Of a stretch of 64,000 bases of DNA, positions 25,784 to 38,700 are shown one piece after another. A model generated the notes under the pieces. It did not search any database and was not told the DNA's origin. It saw nothing but the letters and a program-made list of their open reading frames with translations. How positions within the stretch are numbered: position 1 is the stretch's first letter; the number at the start of each line of letters is the position of its first letter. Source of the DNA: Nematostella vectensis (Eukaryota; Cnidaria; Anthozoa; Actiniaria; Edwardsiidae). The stretch lies in NCBI RefSeq assembly GCF_932526225.1, contig NC_064041.1:12883951-12947950 (forward strand), written 5' to 3'. The position numbers and the translations under genes are program-made.

Positions 25784-26735
25784 GCTGTCAACAAAGATCC
25801 ACGGCGAAGGAATAAGTTAAGACTTGGACAAGACAAAGACACTTGTTTATTCTACTTCGAACCGGCAGCACCATTGGGACTTTAATATCTAAGTGGGCCT
25901 TCACAGTCAAGTGGGAGAGATAGTGTAATAAACCCATAGAATCTAGTATATATACTGAAGATTAGTATTACATTTGCCTGGCGCGAAAACACTATGTATT
26001 GTCTTTGGTAAATCCTACTTCCTGAGAAAGCTTATTCCACGTGGAAAACCCACTTTACAATGATTTTAAGTATTCTGCAAACTAAATCTTAGTGTTTAGA
26101 CGTCGTATTACCCAAGAGCCTCATTCGATGCAAATGTATACAAATACAATGTTGTTTCGACCTCATTTGCACACATCTGCCTCGAGTACAAGGATCGAGT
26201 GATTGTTAAGACGATGTTGTGAATTAGTCCTAGGATCGCAAAACGAGTTGAAGCCTTTGTTACCATCAATCAAAAGTTCCAAAAAACATCAGACCGAATC
26301 GGGTTTCTTTCTCCCTACCCGCAAAGACCTATGGGTCCCCGAGCACGCGCATGCGCCAAAGGAGAAGTAAGATTGATAGAGGGTAACAAAGCTTCTAATT
26401 TAGCTATAGGTGGTTAACGAATTATTTCGCAGAATATCATAAAAAACTGTGCTAAGATCCTGCGAGATGAGATGATTGCTTGCGTGTGATCGAGTCGTGC
26501 GACATATTGGATCTGTTCCAATGCATCCGCGAAACCGTGAAAATCCGTTATACAATTTCAAACAACCACCGTATACAACTTCAAACAACCACTGTCTAGT
26601 TATAAACTGACAAAATAAGTTACAGGTTAATTGGGATAGCTTTATAAATAGTACTTGTGCTGTTTATGGTGACTATAAGACTGGGGTGAGGGGGACTTCC
26701 CTTCACCCACCCACGCCCTTCTGTGCGTGACCTCT
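25211..26735. other. Intergenic region upstream of the SLC44 stop codon
   Basis: No gene seen. A C48 homopolymer lies at 25734-25781. A short duplicated segment (caaacaaccaccgtatacaa and a close copy) lies near 26560-26600. The SLC44 3' UTR must occupy the right end. Confidence 0.5.
25734..25781. repeat. C48 homopolymer
   Basis: Uninterrupted run of about 48 C, the longest homopolymer in the window. The proline-only reading frames across it are artefacts. Confidence 0.95.
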
Positions 26736-29700
26736 TTACTTCTCCTGGTCTAACTGCTCTGTGGACGCCCTGTTCTGCTTGTTCAGAATCTTTTTCAGGT
26801 CGTCGTTCATGTAGTACGGTTTCTCGGCGCTGCCGTCATTACGCTCGAGGTCCTCAACTGAAAGGGTGAACCAGATATCAACCACATGACGTGAAAAAGA
26901 GGATTTATACAGCATAGCGCAGAGCCTTCAATTTGGGACTCCTGTGGTTAGTCATGAGAGGCTGAATGACCAAGACCACAGGCTACCCAAATGGAGGGCC
27001 AAAATGCTTACAATGAAAAAAAGCATGTTTTTGATAACAGAGTTGATTAACGTAACTTTATACTGTATTACTGGTAGTTTTTTGGTGTTACGGAGCACCA
27101 GCACCAAAAACACAATGGAACAAAAGCCAAAAACAAAGACCTTAGAACGAGACGATGAAATATAGTACAAAGGCCTTGAGCACCGAAAACAAAGCTCTCC
27201 TATAACTGTTGTTATGTATCAGGTGCAATCGGTGCAAACATAGATGCAAGGGCAGCGCACGCGCGCATCCCATTCGACCGCGAAAAAGCGGTCTTTTTTA
27301 TCAAGATCCGCGCAAATCCTGTACATTTTCCAATACTTAACATTTTGTTGACATTTTACCATGCCTACGCATCCCCTTATTCAGTAAATCCTGAAATGAT
27401 TACTCTATTGACAATTTTTTGTTTCCTAAGTTAAAAAAAGCCTTATTTCCTAAGTTTTAAAAGTAGTTTGCAAGTGCTTGGAAGGTAATAAGGAAATGAA
27501 TAATTTAACAAGAATAATATAGTAAAGGGCAATAAAATAAATAGGGGTTATTTGCCGGGTGGAAGGTCCGTATCGTGAAATACCGTGACCGAGGTCTTGA
27601 AAATACTGACCGAAGGCCGGAGGCCGAAATACGTATCGTGAAATACCGTGACCGAGGCCTTGAAAATACTGATTGAGGCCGGACAGACCTTAACCCGGTA
27701 AATAACTTTTTTTTTTCCAGGGCCAGCGAAACATACTTCGAGCGAGCAGCGTGCGCAAAATATCGATTCTCGGACCTAGGGCAGATTTAGGAATCTTTGG
27801 AGCGCTCTATTAACCAATGAGAATGCAGGATTCGTTATCGTGACCGCTAAAAAAATGTACTTACGGAAGCAGAGGAAGATGGTGTCAATGCACATATCGT
27901 AGACGTCAAAGAACATGACAGTCACAACGTACGCGAACACGACGGAGATCTGTGAAGCAATAAAATAATAATAATAAGTCACTGACGACGCCTTCTTTAT
28001 TACTGCGGTTTTTAATATTTTGGAAACTCTCGCTCACGATTTCCAAGAGTTTTTGCTAAGAGTTTTCATTGGCCAGCACTGAAATGGTTTCAAATCACGT
28101 ACGTTTTTTTCTCTTGCGACCTGTCTCGCAAAAAAAATGTTGCAGGGCGCACGCGGATTCCTTTGCGTGTGACACCCCCTTTGCAAATTGTTTTGCATTC
28201 TTCAAAGTCGTACACAAAGTAGAGCAATCTTCTACTTTCTGCAACAAATTGTTTCAAGTCGCAGGAAAAACTTCACGTGCGACAGGGCGCGTGCGACCTG
28301 CAACAATCTTTTTGCGAGACACGTTGCAGCCGAAAAGTCTACGTGTGGCAGGGCCCTTAGCTTAAACCCAAATAGTTGTGCTCGTTAATCAGAACTGGTA
28401 GACGACTGTGCTTCAAGACATGTACTTGTATTCACAAAGTTTGTCCCTGATCTGCTTCAAGACATGTAGTTGTATTCAACAAGTTTGTCCCTGATCTGCT
28501 TCAAGACATGTAGTTGTATTCAACAAGTTTGTCCCTGATCTGCTTCAAGACATGTACTTGTATTCACAAAGTTTGTCCCTGATCTGCTTCAAGACATGTA
28601 GTTGTATTCAACAAGTTTGTTCCTGATCTGCTTCAAGACATGTAGTTGTATTCAACGAGTTTGTCCCTGATCTGCTTCAAGACATGTACTTGTATTCACA
28701 AAGTTTGTCCCTGATCTGCTTCAAGACATGTAGTTGTATTCAACAAGTTTGTCCCTGATCTGCTTCAAGACATGTAGTTGTATTCAACAAGTTTGTCCCT
28801 GATCTGCTTCAAGACATGTAGTTGTATTCAACGAGTTTGTCCCTGATCTGCTTCAAGACATGTAGTTGTATTCAACAAGTTTGTCCCTGATCTGCTTCAA
28901 GACATGTAGTTGTATTCAACAAGTTTGTCCCTTATCTGCTTCAAGATATGTAGTTGTATTCAACGAGTTTGTCCCTGATCTGCTTCAAGACATGTAGTTG
29001 TATTCAACAAGTTTGTCCCTGATCTGCTTCAAGACATGTAGTTGTATGTAAAAAATGTGCCCGGTTGCACACGGAGAATCAACGTGTCATAACTCGAATT
29101 GCTTCATAGGCTCTTTTGCTATGTTAGTTATCGCGCTGAGCTATTCCCCCTTTCTAAAGGCAGAACCTCGTGATACTTACAATGACCGGCACTACGTCAT
29201 AGTTAAGACTGTCCGGGTCATCGGCATCGATCTTCCTGAACCAGTAGTAGCTGGCCACGCCTAGGAAGAACAAAAAACAATGACAGCCCTTCTTTATTGA
29301 AAAACCCAAGGGAATGCCACCCCTGGGAGAAAAACATATCAGTACTATTAATGTCTTTGGGTGATTAGCTTCAAATAAGAACGCCTTCTCAAAACCGCAC
29401 CCCTTCTAAGGCGTGGAAGTAATCAGTGACTTCCCCCTTCTCCAGCACGATGAAGGAATGACATAATGCAGGTTCGACTGCCTAGAGGAACTAGAGTGTG
29501 TGGGGTACGTACCTACGATAGAGGTGACCAGGACTTTGCCGAGAAAAAGAAGAAAAGACGTCACGCTGTTCACGGCAGCCACCCTAAAGAGACGAAATGG
29601 CTGGGTCAAAGAAACATGCAACTGTACTTGCACTTAAAGTTGATGAATGTTGATCAACCACATTTGTGTTGTTGTTTACATTTGAACGTCTAGTTGCAAG

Positions 29701-32700
29701 GGACGCTTGTGTGACTCGTTATTAAACTAAAGTAAAGCCTCCTTAAAACGGGAAAGTGGACAAAATAAAACATGTTATCTATGAGACCAACATAATTTTG
29801 TCGCCATTCTTTGTGTCTACCATGTGTCTAAAGTCATTCTTTTTTGTGCTTATGTAAAAGAAAGTAATGCTAAAGCGTTACTTCGCGTAATACAAGAACA
29901 CCAATTTCATCAATAGCTTGTGTCCAAACGAAAGGAAGGACCCTTTTTTATTTTTTCACACGTGGTGGTGTTACCTGAGAATGTTGCGCAACAGTAGCTG
30001 GAAGGCATCCTTGGCGGAGGTGCAGAAGTTCTTTCCATATATGGCAATCTGCATGGCAGTTATAGAAAGCGTGTTACTTGATACTCCCAACATACATTGG
30101 TCAGCTTTATCAAAAGAAGTTGGAGCGCTCAGTATGGTGGTCACGTTATCCCGGCAGTCACTGTCGTAGTTGCTTAAATCCGCATTGTCACCAGTTTACT
30201 TCCGGTCCATCACGTAACAATCTCCGATGATTTTTAACGAAAAACGCGAAAAACATGTCAAAATATTGAAAGCAGTGTGTCTATTGGAAGTTTCTTTGAG
30301 TATGTGATTAATAATTTAGAGCGGATGGCCTGTTAAATATCTCGGATTCTAATAGATTATTTTGTCTTTTAACGATTGAGGCTTCTGTCGGACCTGTCGG
30401 ACCTCCGTAAACTGGTGACAATTCGGCTTTAACTGCACATGACTGGAGAATCCCTCTTCTCTTCTCCTCTGTCTTACCATGATGTAAGCGTTCTTGTTCA
30501 GGAAGCGAAGACACTTTTCCAGGCACCAAAAGCAGCACTTACAGCAGCTAAAAACAAGCAACAAACATACATTTTAAAGGAGCAAAACCATCCTTCCCAG
30601 AATGCACTGCATTGTTGTTGATTTTACCAGTATAAAGATGGGGTCACTTGACCATCAAACATCAGAAGCGCAGAGATCGTTCTCGCTATAATTACTGAGC
30701 GGCGTTTGTTTGGATATCGTTCGCTTTGGTGACTTTCATACTTACCACATAATGAACTTGACCGCCTTGTTGTCATGGCCAGACTCTATAAAAAATCACA
30801 CAATAACTATAAATGAAAATATATAGATTCAGGCACTGCCTAAAAGCGGAGCCAGCATTATCACCCTTGACAAGACTCATATAAAAACACACAATAACTA
30901 TAGGATCGCATTGACCGTGTCCTAGAAATTTTGTTCTAGAAAGTTGGCTCGGAACGAACCCGTCTCAAGCCGGCTTGCCTTCTCTCTCCACAATACTTGT
31001 AGAAAAACGTGTAATTATGTTTGAGAAATTATCTTGAAATATCGAGAGATTAAAACAATGTCAGTAAAGAAAGACATCCATTGCAAGTTACAGGGAAATT
31101 ACCTTATGTAACTTTGTTGTAGCATGTTCAGTAGCATGTAGTAGCATGTAGCATGTTCAGCAAATTTTACTACAATCCCCTCTCCCCTCCTGACGAGACT
31201 ACCATCGGAACCGGTTCAACCGACTTAAGCCAGCTGAAAAGATGTGCAGAAAAAGATACTACACCTTTGAGTTTTCTGTCGATGTACTCAAGCACTGCAC
31301 GGATGAACTGGACAATAGCGATAATCGCAGCACCAAACGCCAGGGAGCCGGTGTGGTACCTGCATTCACCAATAACAGAATATCATTTGGAAGGCAGGAT
31401 CACAGACAGTTTAGTGAGCTGAGTGAGGTTAGGCATTCCCAATAACAGGATATCATTTGGAAGGCAGGATTACAGACAGTTTAGTGAGCTGAGTGAGGTT
31501 GGGCATTCACCTGAGCAGGAGAAGCGGCTTCTTTCTATGCCCGGTCGATACATGGATGGTATGTTTTCTATTTCTTGCCATTGAACATCCTTGGGGATGT
31601 TCTATGGCGAAAAAACCAGGGGGACACGGAGATCGGGCACGCACGCTCCCTGTGTGCCCGAACTCCGCGACGCCCTGGGTCCCCGAGGATGGCCATAGAA
31701 GTATTTTTTTTCTGTTTCTCAGTCCTAAATTTGACTTGTTGAACAAATGTGGGCTAGAAGCTTGTGGTCCTCATATCTCAAGATGGACATTGTTAATACC
31801 TCTATTATGGCATGGTCACTCCTTATACGTAATGGGATTTTAATGTTAAGCGCTTTAATACGTATCATGATTTCACGCCAAAGCGCTTGGAAACTGTGCA
31901 ATAGGCGCTATTCAAACACTTATACTTATTTTTCTATCCATTATTAAGAGAATCGAAAGTTACATATATTGTGTTTTCAAGGGCTGAGGAATGTCGATCA
32001 GCCATTCCCTTATTATTCAATACGTCATCAAACAATACAGCGGTTTATTCGACAAGTCACTTACTTCAAGGTCTTACTGAAGGAAACAATACAGCGGTTT
32101 ATTCGACAAGTCACTTACTTCAAGGTCCTACTGAAGGAAACAATACCGCGGTTTATTCGACAAGTCACTTACTTCAAGGTCCTACTGAAGGATGAGAGAA
32201 CTGGGAGCATTGGGACGTCCTGTTGAAAACAATTCAAAATAATAATTACAAGCGATTTTTATAACGGCGAATTCCTTACATAAATTCCTATTGCCTTCCG
32301 CCAGACAAAAGCCATGAACTGTTTTCATTGGTTTTAAATTTGACAGGTTTCAACAAAGACATCTCACTGCAATGCGTTGACCAATCAAAGGATAAATAAC
32401 GTTATCTATTTAAATAAACTAATTAAAATAAACTAATCAGGGTGAGACTTTGTAAGGGCATTGTTGACTATATTCTATCTTTATTAAAGTACTTACATCT
32501 GGTTTATTGAAGGCAAAGTACCATGACGCAAAAGCGCCAGCCAGTACACACTGACCAAGAGCGATAATGAAGTTCATTATCCACAGCCAGCCAAAGAAGT
32601 GGAACACTTGCATTCGCAGGAGATGACTGTAGAGACAAGCCAGTGAGATACGACCACCAGGGGGGAGGGGAGGGGACCCAATAAAAAGAGACGGGCGTGC

Positions 32701-35700
32701 AAAATCAGTTTTTTATCCCTAAGAGATATCGCTTTGGGTGTAGTCGGCAGCAATTCCTAACCCAAAAAGAAAGGACACTGGAGTTGGTCGAAGCAAATTA
32801 TCATCCTTGTCCATCTGTTCATTGTTGCATTGTTCATCTGATTTTTCTGTCCATTCACCAATTTTCTGTATATCAATCAACATATATTCCCCTGTATCCA
32901 TCCGTCTGATTTTTCATCTCTCTGCTTAAGACTTACTCATTCTCTTTGTATCCCACGAGGATGCAACTGGAGCTGGTGTTTGGGTATTTGCTATCAAATG
33001 TCTAGACAGTGAAATATGAGATTAAAATAAAACAATCCTAAAATTGTGATTATCCAACACCGTCGACAGAAGCAGAAGGATCATCAAAACGAGATCAAAA
33101 TTATAATAATAATAAACCTCAAACTCATCACTTATCACATACCGCATATTGTGGTCATCCTCATCATTTTACCGCCCAAGCCTTTTAACCGCCTAAGCCT
33201 TTTAACCGCCCAAGCCTTTTAACCGCCCAAGCCTTTTAACCGCCTAAGCCTTTTTACCGCCCAAGCCTTCTTTCAGCCCAAGCCGTTTTACCGCCAAAGC
33301 CTTTTAACCGCCCAAGCCTTCTTTCCGCCTACGCCTTTTTTCTGCCCAAGCCTTTTAACCGCCCAAGCCTTTTAACCACCCAAGCCTTCTTTCCGCCCAA
33401 GCCTTTTTACCGCCCAAGCCTTCTTCCCGCCCAAGCCTTCTTTCCACCCAAGCCTTTTAACCGCCCAAGCCTTTTTACCGCCCAAGCCTTTTTTTCTGCC
33501 CAAGCCTTTTTACCGCCCAAGCCTTCTTTCCGCCCAAGCCTTTTTACTGCCAAAGCCTTCTTTCCGCCCAAGCCTTTTTACGCCCAAGCCTTTTCATCGT
33601 TCAAGTCTTCTTTCCGCCTACGCCTTTTTCCTGCCCAAGTCTTTGTACCGCCCAAGCCTTCTTTCCGCCCAAGCCTTTTTATTGCCCAAGCCTTTTTTCT
33701 GCCCAAGCTTTCTTACCGCCCAAGCCTTTATACCGCCTAAGCCTTCTTACCGCCCAAGCCTTTATACTGCCTAAGCCCTCTTACCGCCCAAACCTTTTTC
33801 CTGCCCAAGCCTTCTTACCGCTGGATCACAAGTTGTGCCATCTGTGAGGTTGTAAGGGTCGTCGGGGAGGTTAGACACTTTGTACTGAGGCACACCATTG
33901 GTAGCGAGGTAGCTAACACAAGCAAGTTAAGGCCTATTTCACACTAAAGTTTTCAGTAAGGGTAAACTGAGGCTTAAATCCAACCCTCATCTACTGTATA
34001 GGGGGTCCTAAAAGCCCCACTATAGCCTGTGGTGGCAGGGCAGTGGCAGTTCTTACACCGAAACTCATACTCATGATCTTGAACTGCATGGAGCAGTCTG
34101 TATCTTCTTACTTGACGAATAAAATTCAGTCACATGTGAAGGGCTTAGGGTCTTTGTTAAAGAGCAATGCAAAAAAATATTTCTGTATATACCTGTCCAC
34201 AAAGATTTCACAATGGGACTTCACAGCCCGATTTCTATTCTGAAGTTAAGCCAGCTGATCTTCTGCCGTTTGATGTGCTGTGACTTGTAAGCAAAGGATA
34301 CATGATGACGATAAGGAACCACGCAAACAGAATAAGCTGCATCAGCCAAGGAATGATCGGGAAGAATAACGTCGACAGCATACTAGACAATGCTCTATGA
34401 ATAAAATAAAGGATAAAACGGCAGAGATTCAGATTATACAAAGCAATAGGCATAACAACAACAGTCAAATGCCACAGTCTTGAAGTCTCAGCGTCGCCCT
34501 GGGTCCCCGAGAATGGGTGTCACTTATCTATGTTACCCTTTTTTCTAGGGAACATACTTGCTGGCTTCACCAATCAGCTCGACAGCAATCCTGATACGGC
34601 TACACAGTACCAAGACAATCAGGAAGATGATGATAAACAGGATTATCAGCAGAATACCTATTTAGGAGAAACTCAGTGTCAGACGGGTAGGAATACAGGG
34701 GTATGTGAGAGCAATAACAACATCCACTTCAATCAGCTTATTCAAGCGAGTGACTGAGATACTTTCAATTGAAATATGGTAAATAAAGTATCAGCTTTCA
34801 ATTGTGGATGGTTTATTCAAAGTGATCTTGCAAAGTGATCCTTGTATTTTGAATAAAAACACTAACAAAGTAGTGCGTGATTAGTGTTCTTTTAAACGCG
34901 AGATCTTTAAAAAGAAACATCCTGTAAAGCCATGAGTGTGGATTTGGGGAGCACATCATCAGAATTATCTTGAAAGTCTGGAGATTCATGCTGATGTTAT
35001 TAAAAGTGTAATATGTTGCTGTTGTTTTTTTGGTGCTCTTATATTACAGTTCTATTACTTATGTAACAATGTTAAAGTGACAATATCGAGACAACCTCCA
35101 TTCTCACCTGAACCATCATTTTCCTGATGGGCTCTCACCATGTCATCACCCCACCATGTAACTGCTCTTTCAACTATGACAAGTACTTACCATCATTCCA
35201 TCTTCACCTATATACTATCATATTTACTGATGGGCTCCCACCTTACCATGTGGTCAATGATAACAAGTACTTACTGTACCTTCATTTCACCCTCACCCAT
35301 ACCATCATATTTACTGATGGGCTCCCACCTTACCATGTGGTCAATGATAACAAGTACTTACTGTACCTTCATTTCATCATCACCTATACCATCATATTTA
35401 CTGATGGGCTCCCACCTTACCATGTGGTCAATGATAACAAGTACTTACTGTAACTTTATTTCATCCTCACCTATACCATCATATTTACTGATGGGCTCCC
35501 ACCCTACCATGTGGTCAATGATGACAATTACTTACCTTCATTTCATCCTCACCTATACCATCATATTTACTGATGGGCTCTCCCCTACCATGTAACCCCT
35601 CCATCAACAATGACAAGTATTTACCGAGAGCAAGCCAAGTCTCCTTCGAATCACCATACTTGCTCAGGTCAGCGGTGAACTCCAAAGTCTTGCTCTTCCC

Positions 35701-38700
35701 AGAGTCCTTAAGCTCCTTGTACTTGGAAAAGCAGCAGTACATCCCTAAAACAAGAGGCAAAAAAGGCAAATTCAGAGACCTGGAATGTGGTATGTCTTGA
35801 AAAAAAGTCAGGGAAAATCCTTAAACGATTAAAGAATAATAAGATGAAACCATCGCAATTTTCTCGATGAGAATGCTGAGAATGATACCCATAAACAAAT
35901 TGTGTGATTTCAGAAAAGATCACCATATAGAGTAAGTTTTTTTAGAACCTTCTTTTGGAAAAACACATTTTCTATTTACTGAATTCTTAGCAGAATTCTT
36001 AGGGGTTTTTGGAATTAATAATATTCTAAAATTTAATGAGTCTTTGAGTTTGAACGCTAACTGAGATACTTCAGACTAAAAAAACACTAGCAAGGTAAAA
36101 AACGAAATTCAATGAGATTCAATGTGTTCTAAGAGTTTGGAGGCTAAAGATACTTCAGACTTACCAAACACCAACAAGGCAAAGACAGCAATAATGGTAA
36201 ACCAGATAAGCGGACCAGCGATCCATCTAAGCAGACAGAGGAAAAATAATGAGTATACACTTTCAGGGCAGTCGCCTCTATACTAGCCATCCATTCCCCA
36301 AAGTCAGAATTATACAAAGGACATATAAACCTTATAAAAAACATTGTCAGTACAAATGGTGAATTGCAAATGGCAGTTCCAAGACCAAAATTGCTTATAA
36401 ATAAACTCCAACAATGCCAAAGCTATACATTGATAGCCTTTAATTTATTATGGTAGGATTGATCCATGTTCTCCTGCATTTGGTTAAACTTAATTAGACC
36501 CATGGTACCCTTCAGTTGTGAAACTACCATTTACCAATTGCAATTTGCTGTTTGCACTAACGTCTTTTTAAATAGGTGTATATGGAAGAGTAACGATGTC
36601 TATGTCACTAACAAATACAAGGAATGACTGAGGCATCCCCATCCAAACAATTTTTTTGCTACGGCCATGAGAATTGTTAATAGGGACCAAGCTTAGGTGT
36701 GCTACCCTATTGTCTCTCACTTGTAAAACCTAAGTTTGCAAATGGGAAATCTTGAAGACACTCTTTTACTGTTAGATCACCTTGTAATGATAATATAGAC
36801 AAATGCCAACACCATGGAGATGACGAAGCCTCTGCAACAAAATAAAGATGCTTTCAGAAAAGCTATACACTGCAAGTAAATCAGCTGCAAGGGCTGGTTA
36901 CGTTGAAATATTTTAATAAAAGACCCTACTCGATTTCAGGCTTGTGCAGTACTGTAGGTATGGCGATTTTTTATACTTTAGTCCAATACTCTGACAAATG
37001 TATGAATGGCACTTTTCCCTTCCATTGTTTTACCTTGTTCTCTAATATGCTCCAGTGCCCTCGATTGTTTCAGACAATGCCATGCATAAATTTGTCGGTG
37101 TATTGAACAACCCTCCTCTAATATGCTTCAGTGCCCTCGATTGTTTCAGACAATGCCATGCATAAATTTGTCAGTGTATTGGACAACCCTCTCCCCAACA
37201 AAAAATCCTTATGTCTGGATTTAAGTATCAGGCTCAGACGTGTGAAAATATGATAACAAGCTAGATTTAAATCAGTGACTACCAATGAAACAACTTCTAA
37301 TTTCTTTTTATTCCATTTTTATATGATCACCTGTATTTGTTTTTGGTTGTCATTTACTTACATTAAGATCCAGTACCAAACACTCTTTACGTCTTCAAAA
37401 ATCTGGATAAAAAATAATAAATTCATTGATCACATAAAGTCAGAAAAAAGACACAAAACAAGCAACCACCTATATTGAAACAATAGAGACTGGTATGGCT
37501 TCCATCCCTAACTAAAATTTATAGATACAGCACAACTACAAAGCTGTAGCCAGAATGTCGCTAGAGTTAAACTTTTTGAGATTATAATGAAGGCCTACAC
37601 AATAAAGAACCTATAGAATGTTTATTGTGTCTTCATATTCAAACCTAATTGAATGTTCATGATTCTTTTGAATATTTATTATCTTCCAGATGATGTCCTC
37701 ATTTAAGGGAATGTTAAACTGAGTTTGCAAAAAAAATAAGTATTGGGTTCACCCCCTCCCAACCACCCTTCTTGTGTCTTATTGGTTCTTCATCCATGTG
37801 AACCTGCTTATTATCAAGGAAGACTCTGTATCTTAATGATTGCTAATGAAAAAGGCAGGAAGGATTATCTACTATTCATGGTGTGGATTTGCATTGCGGC
37901 ATTTGAGTTGCCTATGCTTAATTACTTGCCTTCATTCCAATATTTTGCAGATCAAGGATTGTCTTGAGTTCTCTAGAATAAAATAAATGATAATCAAATT
38001 AATGGGCAATTTGCTGGAGCAATATCTTTCTCAAAAAGACTTTCTCAGATTACTGAAAATGGCAGAATCCTGGCTTCATTCTTAATAAGGTAGAAAGGAT
38101 TCGCAAAGCGTAACCTTATTTGAAAAAGGTTAAAGCGATTTGCTCAAAATCAGTATAAATGAATGCAATTACCCGATTCCCTGCTCGACACTGGACTTGG
38201 AGACATTTTTGTTGGTGGCAGAATCAAAGACTGAGTTCAAATCGACAAGGCTGGGAACACATCTGAAGAGTACTGAGAACAACAAAATATGAATGTCAAT
38301 GATTTGTATTTATTCACTCTGAAGAGGGAGGTAGGCACTTGCCTTCTGAGCCCACACCTGGAGCCACAACTAACCAAAGTATTACAAGATTTTACAAAGC
38401 AAACTTATAAATAATATGTGTAATTTGCTTACCTGGACTACTGGCCAGATAGTATGGTACACATTTGCCTTCCTTGATTAGTGTTAGCTACAAAACATGG
38501 GGACACAACAATGAGCTTTTTTACACATTGAAACACAACATTGACACAACAATTTGACATCTATTTGGAGTTGCAAAACATAATTTAGTTTAATTTGTTT
38601 TTCTTTACTCTGTTTGACTTTCTTTTTTCTAAATACTTTACAATGATTGTGGTGTAACTAAACATTCAATCCCCTTCCTGAGTTTCCTGACTTCTAGTTA

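Noticed and set aside
25623-25885. Proline-rich frames
   Set aside because: They are produced by the C48 homopolymer.
28403-29048. Regular 44-bp spacing suggested a CRISPR-like array
   Set aside because: Whole units repeat with no unique spacers, and the setting is a eukaryotic intron; it is a minisatellite.
35127-35595. Plus-strand frames with repeated [16 protein letters not shown]
   Set aside because: The 87-bp unit is a multiple of three and keeps a frame open by periodicity alone.
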